Of a DNA stretch of 15,401 nucleotides, positions 6,314 through 13,609 are shown one piece after another (positions within the stretch are counted from its first letter, which is position 1; each line of letters starts with the position of its first letter). This DNA is from an uncultured Bacteroidia bacterium (GTDB lineage: Bacteria; Bacteroidota; Bacteroidia; SpSt-205). Made by a program: the position numbers and the translations under genes. The stretch covers positions 1 through 15,401 of the forward strand of contig CALKJV010000159.1 of NCBI GenBank assembly GCA_937995505.1. The letters are read 5' to 3'. The notes beneath the pieces were generated by a model that saw only the letters and a program-made list of their open reading frames with translations, searched no databases and was not told where the DNA came from.

Positions 6314-7061
6314 GTTTTACGAGCGACTCCACGAAGCCACTCACCGTCGTGACACAGGACTGTATTTAGCTCCTGGGCGAAAGCTCGTACTGGAGGCTAC
6401 CCAAAGCCTTTCTCTGGAGGCTTTCCATGCAATACTCGTTTCGGAGGAGTCGTTTTGCGCACAGCTGCCCCAAGCGCTGACTGACCGCACTTTCGTAGTG
6501 CCTGAGTGGCAGCTTGCGCGCATAAGCAAACAGGATACCCCTGATATGGCGCTGGCTGTGCTATATCTGCCCCCCTCGCTGGAGGCTCCGAGTTACCCCC
6601 CCGCCGTGCTCGCCGAAAGCCTCCAAGACCCCGGAAACCTCGGTACCCTGTTGCGCACCTTAGAATGGTTAGGCCATACTACCCTCTGGCTAAGTGCTGG
6701 CAGTGTAGACCCTTTTCATCCTCGGGCGGTACGGGCGAGTATGGGGAGCATTTTTCGGCTGCAGGTGTATCGGGTAGATGCTTGGCCGGACGTACTGATG
6801 AAGTATGCGGGGCGCTGTGTGGTAGCACAGGAAGGAGGGTGCCTCCCCGAGCAGATCTCTTGGAGCACTTACGATAGCCTTTACCTGGGTAGCGAAGCCC
6901 ACGGTCCCCAAAAAGCCCCACCCGACTGGCCGCGTGTATGGGTGCCTCCCGCCCCTACCTCGCGTGCAGATTCCCTCAATGTCACCATAGCGGCTGCCCT
7001 GCTTCTCTATGTGCAGCGAGGCTTTAGAGCCGGTATGCTACGTACTTCGCTGCCTGGATAA
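6288..7061 (+). CDS. TrmH/SpoU-family RNA 2'-O-methyltransferase
   Basis: This is a SPOUT-class enzyme using S-adenosylmethionine to methylate a ribose 2'-OH in rRNA or tRNA. The protein has 257 residues. An N-terminal region (about 1-95) resembles the substrate-binding domain of the RlmB/TrmH group. The trefoil-knot catalytic domain shows all three motifs: motif 1 LQDPGNLGTLLRT (112-124, with N117 and R123), motif 2 LYLGSEAHGP (198-207, with E203) and motif 3 SLNVTIAAALLLY (229-241). The exact RNA target cannot be read from the sequence; RlmB-like 23S rRNA methylation is one option. ATG 6288 overlaps the DUF349 gene by 26 bases and no better in-frame start is near. Its 3' end overlaps pdhB on the other strand by 38 bases, leaving no room for an intergenic terminator. 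Confidence 0.92.
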   Translation: MPRLPHPPKFYERLHEATHRRDTGLYLAPGRKLVLEATQSLSLEAFHAILVSEESFCAQLPQALTDRTFVVPEWQLARISKQDTPDMALAVLYLPPSLEAPSYPPAVLAESLQDPGNLGTLLRTLEWLGHTTLWLSAGSVDPFHPRAVRASMGSIFRLQVYRVDAWPDVLMKYAGRCVVAQEGGCLPEQISWSTYDSLYLGSEAHGPQKAPPDWPRVWVPPAPTSRADSLNVTIAAALLLYVQRGFRAGMLRTSLPG

Positions 7062-8007
7062 CTTTCTGGGGGTTAGGTAAGAATGCCTCTACTAGCGTAG
7101 GGGCGTAGCCCATAGGGGCATCAGCGCCTGTTACGCGTACTACGGGCGCATCTAGGTAATCAAAAGCCTGACGCTGCACCACAAATCCTACTTCCGCCGC
7201 TATGCCTCCTAAAGGCCAGGACTCCTCCACGATGACCAGGCGATTGGTGCGGCGCACCGAAGCCATCACCGTCGCATAATCTATCGGCCGTAAGCTGCGT
7301 AAATCTATCACCTCAGCGGAAAGGCCTTCTTTTTCCAGGAGAGCGGCTGCTTCTAAGGCTACATGTACCATCTTGCCAAAAGCCACGAGCGTGACATCCC
7401 CCCCTGGTCGCTTCACTTCGGCTTGCCCAATCGGGATGAGAAAGTCTTCGGACTCGGGCACCTCCCCTTTCATGCCGTACATAAGCTCGGACTCCATCAC
7501 GATTACCGGATCATCGTCGCGAATAGCGCTCTTAAGGAGGCCTTTTGCGTCTCGGGGTGTGCTAGGCGAAACTACTTTTAGGCCGGGGACGTTGGCATAC
7601 CAGTTTTCAAAAGACTGGGAGTGCTGTTGCGCAAGTTGCCCGGCTGAACCGCTTGGCCCGCGAAATACTATCGGCGCAGAAAACTGCCCCCCGCTCATGT
7701 GAAGCATTTTCGCAGCGTGGTTGACCACCTGGTCGATCGCTAAGAGGGCGAAGTTGAACGTCATAAACTCAATCACTGGGCGTAAGCCGACCATGGCTGC
7801 TCCCACACCTATGCCCGCAAAGCCCAGCTCCGATATCGGTGTATCTATGACGCGTTTCGGGCCAAACTCCGCTAAAAGCCCTTCGCTGACTTTGTATGCC
7901 CCGTTGTATTCTGCGACCTCTTCGCCCATCAGAAAGACCCTGGGATCTCTCTGCATCTCTTCGCGCAAGGCGGCCCGCAAAGCCTCACGAAATTGCATGA
8001 CGGCCAT
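7024..8007 (-). CDS. pdhB: Pyruvate dehydrogenase E1 component, beta subunit
   Basis: With E1 alpha it forms the thiamine-diphosphate heterotetramer that decarboxylates pyruvate and acetylates the lipoyl arm of E2. It has 327 residues from ATG 8007, the usual length. Signatures: VFLMGEEVAEYNGAYKV (24-40), DTPISELGFAGIGVGAA (55-71) with the cofactor-activating Glu60, the QQHSQSFE segment (127-134) at the active site, and a transketolase C-terminal domain with DLRSLRP (235-241) and EESWPLGG (261-268). GTG 8013 and ATG 7998 are other possible starts. No alpha subunit or E2 lies in the window, so those must be encoded elsewhere. A branched-chain or acetoin dehydrogenase beta subunit is possible but less likely. 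It is last in the six-gene minus-strand unit, 10 bases after comF, and may also have its own promoter box. Confidence 0.93.
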   Translation of the reverse strand: MAVMQFREALRAALREEMQRDPRVFLMGEEVAEYNGAYKVSEGLLAEFGPKRVIDTPISELGFAGIGVGAAMVGLRPVIEFMTFNFALLAIDQVVNHAAKMLHMSGGQFSAPIVFRGPSGSAGQLAQQHSQSFENWYANVPGLKVVSPSTPRDAKGLLKSAIRDDDPVIVMESELMYGMKGEVPESEDFLIPIGQAEVKRPGGDVTLVAFGKMVHVALEAAALLEKEGLSAEVIDLRSLRPIDYATVMASVRRTNRLVIVEESWPLGGIAAEVGFVVQRQAFDYLDAPVVRVTGADAPMGYAPTLVEAFLPNPQKVIQAAKYVAYRL

Positions 8008-8012
8008 GCCCA

Positions 8013-8020
8013 CAAAGTTA
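8013..8020 (-). promoter_or_regulatory. Possible -7 box TAACTTTG before pdhB
   Basis: On the minus strand TAACTTTG ends 5 bases before the pdhB ATG at 8007. Its first three bases are the TAA stop of comF, which lowers its weight. No -33 TTTG is visible. It could give pdhB its own leaderless transcript within the operon. Confidence 0.4.
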
Positions 8021-8692
8021 GCGCCGTCGCTGCGTAATCCCTACGGTAACTACCCATGCTTCCACCTGCACAGGTAAGCTGTGCAAAGCGGCCGTGAGCG
8101 TAGCCCCTGTTGTGAGCACATCATCTACGACGACTATGGGCGAAGGGATAGCTTGCGTGCAGAGGAAGTCTTCTTTGAGGCTCTCCCAGCGCTGGATACG
8201 CGTTTTTTGAAGTTGGGAGGCGCTGGCTCCTTGTCGTTTCCAGTGGCGGTGTAGAATGGGCAGACCCCATGGGGTAGAGAGACCCTGGGCAATCCATTCT
8301 GCTTGATTGTATCCCCTTCGGCGCAGGCGAGCCGCCGAAATCGGTATAGGTAAAATCCCCTGCATGCGGTCAAGGGGCAGTAGCCCTTCTTCTGCAATCA
8401 AGTAAGCCAGGTAGGTAGCCGCACTGCGCAGCAGATGGGGGCGACCGCTGTATTTTGCTAGCTGGACCCAAATGCGCAAGGGGCTTCCTGCCGTGTACCA
8501 GAAGCCACATATAACCCCGCGTATATTAGGGTTCAGGGGGGCCAGGCGATAGTAACCGTCGTTTTGTTGGGGCCGGCGCCAGAAGAGAGTCTGCGGCAGC
8601 CGAAGCAAGCAAGCTATGCACGCCCCCTCTTCTCCCGCTAAGAGCGGGGTACCACAGCTGCCACACTGACGCGGGAAGACCCAGCTCCACAT
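8018..8692 (-). CDS. comF: ComF-family phosphoribosyltransferase-like protein
   Basis: ComF proteins have a PRPP-binding fold and are needed for DNA uptake in several naturally transformable bacteria; other members have no known role. The protein has 224 residues. An N-terminal zinc ribbon uses Cys10, Cys13, Cys25 and Cys28. A central segment ILPIPISAARLRRRGYNQAE (113-132) is the hallmark of the family, and the PRPP loop reads VVVDDVLTTGATL (187-199). The start ATG lies 3 bases after the stop of the preceding gene, so it is read from the same transcript. A DNA-uptake role is only suggested by family, since no other competence gene is in the window. Confidence 0.92.
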   Translation of the reverse strand: MWSWVFPRQCGSCGTPLLAGEEGACIACLLRLPQTLFWRRPQQNDGYYRLAPLNPNIRGVICGFWYTAGSPLRIWVQLAKYSGRPHLLRSAATYLAYLIAEEGLLPLDRMQGILPIPISAARLRRRGYNQAEWIAQGLSTPWGLPILHRHWKRQGASASQLQKTRIQRWESLKEDFLCTQAIPSPIVVVDDVLTTGATLTAALHSLPVQVEAWVVTVGITQRRR

Positions 8693-8695
8693 AGA

Positions 8696-10549
8696 TTAGG
8701 GGGCTTCGCCTGCACGGATGCGCGCTATCTGGTTCTGGTAGTAGGCTGCTTTTTCTGGATGCTTCTCACACAGGGCTTCATATACTTGTATCGCTCGCGG
8801 AAGGTCTCCTTGGCTCCAATAGAGTTTAGCCATGGTTTCGGTATAGATACGAGGCTGTTGAGGAGGGGTTTCCCGCGCCGGAGCACTGAGTTCAGGAGGA
8901 CCTTCCACAGAAGGACTCTTAGGAAAACTTTGGAGTTTCTCAATTAGCCTATCAATCAAGTTTGGTACCTCTGGGGATTGCGCTCGCAGGGACTCCGTCG
9001 GTCGCTGCTCCAGAAGCTGCCGGATAAATGCCCGTCGTAGGTTCTCTAACTCTTTGGATAGGGGGCTAATTTTTAGTTCGGATATGGGTACTTGGAGTTC
9101 TATCTCGCGTAGAAACGACTGCCAAGGCTTCTGGAGGCTCTCCCTATCGGAAGCGACAGACTCAGACATCCGACTGGTACCCTCCTCTTGTACTGCAGAA
9201 GGGCCTAGGGAACTCTCCACAAGGGATGGAGTTCCCTCTGTAGGCTCGGGCACAGGTAGATGGATAGAGGCTTCTATGTCAATCTCAAAAGGGATGAGAG
9301 GACGAATGGGTGACTCACTGACATAAATCCAAGAAGGGGCAGCCGGTGCAGAGCTAGGTTCAGCGGGTAGGTGGATAAGAGCGTCTGGATTCTCTAATGG
9401 AATGAAGGGGCGATGCAGAGTACTCTCGGCCGACATTACAGAGGTTTCTGCGCTGGCCGGGTGAATGACGCCTTCTGGATTTTCCAGAGGCACATACGTT
9501 CGGCTTAGCGCAGAGAGGGGCTCTGAGGGAAGCTCCGTAACCTCAGAAGGAGAAGGCTCCGAGGGCGAAAGGGGAAGGGTTTCCGAGAGACTTTCAGTAG
9601 GCGGCGGTGGCGGAGGAGAAAGGGCAGCGGAGGCTTGAAGCTCAATGGTAGGCGGCGCTGGGGGCTCTTCTAAGGTGAAGCCTGAGGTAGGGGGGCCCTT
9701 AGGTTCTGAAGGGCGCCCTCCAGGTAGCAGTTCAAACTGGATAAGAGGGATAGGCAGCTTGCTAGAGAGGGATGATAGCGCCGGGGGGAGTCTTGGGGCA
9801 CTAAGGGGAGGTAAATCTACGGTGGAAATCGGATTACTTGCGGCTATGGAAGGGGGATCGAGCGGCCGTGTCTCACTCTCAGGGACTATGGGAGGGGCTT
9901 CGGAGCTTGCAGATGCAGGGAAGGGGGCATCGCGCAGAGGCTTTGCGGGAGTGTCGGAGGGTAAGGCGAGGGTTTCTAATGGAGGCGGAGTAGGTGGGCT
10001 TTCGGTGAGTATGGGGCTCTCTGGTGCCTCTGCAGGCACCACAGGAGAGGGAGAAGGAACCTCGGACATACCACCTACCGGCTCTGGAAAGCGGAGCTGC
10101 TGCACCAGCTTCATGTGCACGGGAGCATACAGAATCTGGCGAGCTGCCACCCAGCCCTGTAGCGGTGGCCAGAAGGCCGAGGATAAAGCCATGTCTGCAG
10201 GCCCAGGCTCGTCGTTGGCAGAAGGCTCCTCTTGTGAGGAAGTAGAGGGTGCAGGAGGACTCCCCTCGCGAGCCGAAGGCGCCGGAGTCTTTGGGGGAGG
10301 CGATACCCGAGGTCGTAACCGTTCCTCTAAAAAGAACGCATAATACTGCCGAGACGGTGCATACAGAGAAGCCAAAAATCGCAACTGCGAAGCTTGGGGA
10401 TCTCCTGTGTGCGTCGCAATTTTAGCGACCATCATGCGACCTAAGGCAAAAAACGGATACTTCTCTAGCACCGCCTCCACTTGCCGACGATGGTTCTCGT
10501 CCAAGGAGGTGCCGGCTTTCATGTGTAAGTACACTTCAGGCCAATTCAT
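8696..10549 (-). CDS. Proline-rich protein with a C-terminal TPR
   Basis: The product has 617 residues and three parts. Residues 1-78 form a conserved-looking helical domain with the EKYPFFALGRMMVAK motif. Residues about 80-470 are low complexity, very rich in Pro, Ser, Glu and Ala, including a run of six prolines near 312, with two islands: a Trp-containing segment (about 125-155) and three degenerate RPxIPLENP repeats (350-432). Residues about 475-545 are charged helix, and 568-612 form a TPR pair with TETMAKLYWSQGDLPRAIQVYE. From memory, Bacteroidota genomes carry a TPR protein with this N- and C-terminal arrangement beside lptE; the long Pro/Ser linker is what stands out here. There is no signal peptide, so it is probably cytoplasmic. 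One base separates its ATG from the lptE stop and 3 bases its stop from comF. The large open frame antisense to it is a by-product of its composition. Confidence 0.82.
   Translation of the reverse strand: MNWPEVYLHMKAGTSLDENHRRQVEAVLEKYPFFALGRMMVAKIATHTGDPQASQLRFLASLYAPSRQYYAFFLEERLRPRVSPPPKTPAPSAREGSPPAPSTSSQEEPSANDEPGPADMALSSAFWPPLQGWVAARQILYAPVHMKLVQQLRFPEPVGGMSEVPSPSPVVPAEAPESPILTESPPTPPPLETLALPSDTPAKPLRDAPFPASASSEAPPIVPESETRPLDPPSIAASNPISTVDLPPLSAPRLPPALSSLSSKLPIPLIQFELLPGGRPSEPKGPPTSGFTLEEPPAPPTIELQASAALSPPPPPPTESLSETLPLSPSEPSPSEVTELPSEPLSALSRTYVPLENPEGVIHPASAETSVMSAESTLHRPFIPLENPDALIHLPAEPSSAPAAPSWIYVSESPIRPLIPFEIDIEASIHLPVPEPTEGTPSLVESSLGPSAVQEEGTSRMSESVASDRESLQKPWQSFLREIELQVPISELKISPLSKELENLRRAFIRQLLEQRPTESLRAQSPEVPNLIDRLIEKLQSFPKSPSVEGPPELSAPARETPPQQPRIYTETMAKLYWSQGDLPRAIQVYEALCEKHPEKAAYYQNQIARIRAGEAP
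9254..9502 (-). repeat. Three degenerate RPxIPLENP repeats inside the proline-rich protein
   Basis: Within the protein, residues 350-364 (RTYVPLENPEGVIHP), 380-395 (RPFIPLENPDALIHLP) and 416-432 (RPLIPFEIDIEASIHLP) share the pattern R-aromatic-I/V-P-L-E-N-P-x3-I-H-L-P at intervals of 30 and 36 residues. The third copy is diverged in its centre. They look like short linear binding motifs carried on the disordered linker. Their partner is unknown. Confidence 0.6.
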
Positions 10550-10550
10550 A

Positions 10551-11063
10551 TTACCAGGTAGAAAGGGTTTTGTTGACTACATCTTGAGCGAGCCTGTCGC
10601 AAATATCGGCAATTAGGGCATCCTGTACGAGGGGGAGAGGCTGATTGGCCGGAAAGTCCGCAAAGTTCATGAAACTCTGCTCCCAACTGAGTTCTGGATG
10701 CTTAGCGCTGGTACACTTGACAGATAGGGTGATACTGAGGCGATTCTGGGCGGCCTGCTGAGATCCCTGGATAGCGACAGGAGCGACGGTGAAGTCCGTG
10801 ATACGAGCTTGGAGGACCAGGTCACCTTTTTCTGGTGCAAGAGCGAGAGGGGACTGGGAGATAAACTTCTGCCGAATGGCTTCAGCGAGGGTCTGGGGTA
10901 GGGTGGGGATCACAAGCGGTGCTTCATTAGAGAGAGGCGCGAGGGAGACCGTGCGTACGTCCGGGGGGAGTGCCCCGCTGCGGAAGGAATACGCACACGC
11001 CCCCATGAGCCCAATCCCCACTGCAAGGAGCCTTCCTTTCCAGAAGGCCCCCTTATAGTCCAT
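10551..11063 (-). CDS. lptE: LptE-like outer-membrane LPS assembly lipoprotein
   Basis: LptE plugs the LptD barrel and helps place lipopolysaccharide in the outer leaflet of the outer membrane. From ATG 11063 the product has 170 residues, close to the family norm. A charged start and hydrophobic stretch (LLAVGIGLMGA) lead to a lipobox ending at Cys23. It is followed by AYSFRSGALPPDVRTVSLAP, the typical mature start in Bacteroidota (YSFSGGSLPP-like), and then by the beta-alpha-beta pattern with ITDFTV. An ATG at 11072 is also possible, adding three residues; both overlap the regulator gene (by 11 or 20 bases), indicating translational coupling. The lipobox position -3 is Met rather than Leu, a mild deviation. 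Position between a sigma-54-type regulator and a TPR protein matches the Bacteroidota lptE locus. No lptD is in the window. Confidence 0.85.
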   Translation of the reverse strand: MDYKGAFWKGRLLAVGIGLMGACAYSFRSGALPPDVRTVSLAPLSNEAPLVIPTLPQTLAEAIRQKFISQSPLALAPEKGDLVLQARITDFTVAPVAIQGSQQAAQNRLSITLSVKCTSAKHPELSWEQSFMNFADFPANQPLPLVQDALIADICDRLAQDVVNKTLSTW

Positions 11064-12243
11064 GCAAGCCATACTCGTCTATTTTTCGGTAAAGGGTTCG
11101 CTCGGAGATACCGAGAGCTTGGGCGGCTCTCTTGCGGTTTCCACTGTACTTTCTGAGAGCTTTTTCTACCAAAGAACGTTCATTTTTCTCAATAGATAGG
11201 TCTTCTTCAGTAGAGGTCTGGCTATCTCCTGTGGGTACCGAGCCGCTGCCGAGGAGGGGCCGCTCCTTCTGCGTGAGGTGCTGCCAGAGGCGCTTGAGCA
11301 TTTCCTGGATGGCTTCTTGGCCGGTACTAAGCTGGCGTATCTGCTGCTGGAGCTGCTCAAGGCGCCATCCTAAGCTCGGCTCGGTTGAAGGAACTTCCAT
11401 ATGGGAGTCGGGGCGCGGTGTGTAAAGCACAGGCAAGCGATATTCCCTGGGGGGAAGGTGCGAGAGGATGTAGTCTGCTTCTAAAGTAGCACCTGCATAG
11501 AGGATGGTCAGTTTTTCTACAAAGTGCTTAAGTTCCCGCACGTTGCCGGGCCAAGGGTATTCATAGAGGGGGCCTTCGGCGTCAGGGCTGAGCTGTACAG
11601 CCGGAACTCCATATCGGTGAGCAAACTCATCCGCAAAAAAATCAAATAGCAGCACGATGTCAGAGCCCCTTTCGCGCAGGGGGGGCACTTGAATCGTAAT
11701 GGCATTGAGCCGATGGTACAAGTCTTCGCGAAACTTGCCTTGCTGGATGAGTTGTAGGAGGTTTCGGTTTGTGGCGGCTACGAGGCGCACATCAGTGTGC
11801 TGGACTTTGCTGCTGCCGACTCGCAGAAACTCCCCTGTTTCCAGTACTCGCAGGAGCCGCGCCTGAGTGCCCACTGGCATTTCACCAATCTCGTCTAAAA
11901 ACAGGGTGCCTCCGTTTGCGACCTCAAAGTAGCCTTTTCGGCTTTCATACGCGGACGTGAAGGCCCCTTTTTCGTGGCCGAAAAGTTCGGAGTCCATGGT
12001 GCCTTCTGGGATAGCGCCGCAGTTGATAGCGAGAAAGGGCTTTTCGCGTCGGCGACTCAGATGATGGATAATATGGGCGAAAGCTTCTTTGCCTGTGCCA
12101 TTCTCGCCAAGGATAAGGACAGGTACATCAGTAGGGGCGACTCGCACGGCGAGTTCTACGGCGGCTAAGAGCTTTTTATCCTCGCCGATGAGCCGGAAGC
12201 GCCGAGCGACTTCACGGGGATTCTGAGAGAGTTGCCGTAACAT
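11053..12243 (-). CDS. Sigma-54-type AAA+ activator with Fis-type HTH, no receiver domain
   Basis: Bacterial enhancer-binding proteins use ATP hydrolysis to remodel sigma-54 holoenzyme at -24/-12 promoters. This 396-residue protein (from ATG 12243) starts almost directly with the AAA+ domain. It has Walker A GENGTGKE (47-54), the sigma-54-contact loop GAFTSA (93-98), Walker B TLFLDE (113-118), the RLLRVLETGEFLRVG helix, sensor/arginine-finger region FREDLYHRLN and the WPGNVREL motif (231-238). A linker with a Gln/Leu-rich heptad stretch (about 290-325) leads to a Fis-type helix-turn-helix (about 357-392, NRKRAAQALGISERTLYRKI). The absence of a receiver, GAF or PAS domain means no sensory input is visible. 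The loop reads GAFTSA instead of GAFTGA; the sigma-54-contacting Phe and Thr are kept. It overlaps miaB by 32 bases and lptE by 11. Its targets are unknown; I saw no convincing -24/-12 site in the window. Confidence 0.9.
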   Translation of the reverse strand: MLRQLSQNPREVARRFRLIGEDKKLLAAVELAVRVAPTDVPVLILGENGTGKEAFAHIIHHLSRRREKPFLAINCGAIPEGTMDSELFGHEKGAFTSAYESRKGYFEVANGGTLFLDEIGEMPVGTQARLLRVLETGEFLRVGSSKVQHTDVRLVAATNRNLLQLIQQGKFREDLYHRLNAITIQVPPLRERGSDIVLLFDFFADEFAHRYGVPAVQLSPDAEGPLYEYPWPGNVRELKHFVEKLTILYAGATLEADYILSHLPPREYRLPVLYTPRPDSHMEVPSTEPSLGWRLEQLQQQIRQLSTGQEAIQEMLKRLWQHLTQKERPLLGSGSVPTGDSQTSTEEDLSIEKNERSLVEKALRKYSGNRKRAAQALGISERTLYRKIDEYGLHGL

Positions 12244-13609
12244 ACCCAATCAGAGTAGCAGACGTAGCCTCGTGAATGTAGGCTTCTACCGTATCACCTG
12301 GCTTATAAGAGGCAGCAGCGCCACGAAGTATGACATTCCGACCGCTGAAAGTGCGCCCCGCCAAATCCTTAGGATCTCTCCGAGCTGGCTTCTCAATAAG
12401 TACCTGCTGGTAAGTGCCAATTTGGGCTTGATTGCTGGTGAGGCTTAGAGCTTGTGCTTTGGTAATAACTGCCTCTAAACGGGCATGCTTGACTTCTTGG
12501 GGAACATCATCCTTATATCGTCGCGCAGCCAGCGTGCCTGGCCGCTCGGAGTACATAAAGTGATAGGTAAAGTCAAAGCGAGCCGCTTCCATGAGGGCCA
12601 CAGTGGCTTCAAAGTCAGCATCCGTTTCGCCACAGAAGCCTACGATAATATCGGTTGAGAGTACAGCTTGGGGCAGGTAGCGGCGGATAGCAGCCACTCG
12701 GTCTAAATACCACTCCGCCGTGTAGCCGCGATTCATGCGCTGGAGCACGCTATTGCTACCCGCCTGCACGGGTAGATGAATGTAAGGAGAGAGATTAGGA
12801 TAGCGGGCAATAGTTTCTAAGACTTCATCCAGCATGTCTTTGGGATGTGAGGTGGCGAAGCGGATCCAGGCGGTGGGGGCTGCTTCTGCGACACGAGCCA
12901 GCAGCTCAGCAAAACGCACGCCCTGGTCTTGGTAAGAGTCAACATTCTGGCCCAAGAGCGTAATCTCCTTGTAGCCTGCCTCGGCAAGCTGCTGGGCTTC
13001 CGAGACGATGCTCTGCCACCTACGGCTGCGCTCGCGTCCTCGCGTGAAAGGCACTATGCAAAAGCTGCACATATTATTACAGCCACGCATGATGGAGATG
13101 TAGGCGCTGGTGGGATGCGGAGCGAGGCGCATGGGGGCAATGTCGGCGTAAGTCTCTTCGCGCGAAAGGAGCACATGAATAGCCCGTGCACCGCTTTCTA
13201 CCTGCCGAATAAGCTGGGGTAAGTGTCGGTAAGAGTCTGGCCCTGCAATAAGGTCTACTACGGGGGCTTCTTGGAGCAGTTTGGCTTTGAGGCGTTCGGC
13301 CATGCAGCCTAATACCCCTACAATCAGATGGGGGCGCCGCTGTTTGCAGCTTTGGAAGTATTTTAGCCGCTGCCAGATTTTTTCCTCGGCGTGCTCGCGA
13401 ATGGCACAGGTATTGATCAGGATGAGGTCAGCTTCCTGCGGGTCTTGGGTAAAGCCATAACCCTCTGCATGCAGAAGCCCGGCTACCAACTCACTGTCGG
13501 CAAAATTCATCTGGCAGCCATAGGTCTCTATGTAAGCGCGATACGAGCCGGGCGTAGGTACCTGTTCCAGCTGCGCAGCGCCAAAGACGCGAGAATGGGC
13601 CAATGCCAT
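12212..13609 (-). CDS. miaB: tRNA-2-methylthio-N6-dimethylallyladenosine synthase MiaB
   Basis: MiaB is a radical-SAM methylthiotransferase that adds a methylthio group to i6A at position 37 of tRNAs reading UNN codons. It has 465 residues. The N-terminal UPF0004 domain begins at YIETYGCQMNFADSE and supplies Cys32, Cys68 and Cys102 for the auxiliary 4Fe-4S cluster. The radical-SAM cluster motif CNNMCSFC gives Cys177, Cys181 and Cys184, followed by PFTRGRERSR. Later come IVGFCGET and, at the C-terminus, a TRAM domain (about 395-460). YGCQMN with PFTRGRERSR favours MiaB over MtaB or RimO. The start ATG follows TACCTTTG by 7 bases with no Shine-Dalgarno. It is first in the minus-strand unit, so its promoter probably drives all six genes. 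Confidence 0.96.
   Translation of the reverse strand: MALAHSRVFGAAQLEQVPTPGSYRAYIETYGCQMNFADSELVAGLLHAEGYGFTQDPQEADLILINTCAIREHAEEKIWQRLKYFQSCKQRRPHLIVGVLGCMAERLKAKLLQEAPVVDLIAGPDSYRHLPQLIRQVESGARAIHVLLSREETYADIAPMRLAPHPTSAYISIMRGCNNMCSFCIVPFTRGRERSRRWQSIVSEAQQLAEAGYKEITLLGQNVDSYQDQGVRFAELLARVAEAAPTAWIRFATSHPKDMLDEVLETIARYPNLSPYIHLPVQAGSNSVLQRMNRGYTAEWYLDRVAAIRRYLPQAVLSTDIIVGFCGETDADFEATVALMEAARFDFTYHFMYSERPGTLAARRYKDDVPQEVKHARLEAVITKAQALSLTSNQAQIGTYQQVLIEKPARRDPKDLAGRTFSGRNVILRGAAASYKPGDTVEAYIHEATSATLIGYVTATLSESP

Noticed and set aside
9645..10343. Plus-strand open frame of 232 codons rich in Gly and Ser
   Set aside because: It is antisense to the Pro/Ser-rich linker of the TPR protein. CC-rich proline codons on one strand give GG-rich glycine codons on the other, so the long frame is a composition effect.
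10541..10560. Imperfect palindrome near TACCTGGTAA at the lptE/TPR junction
   Set aside because: It is very short and falls on the lptE stop and TPR start region; no sign of an operator or terminator.
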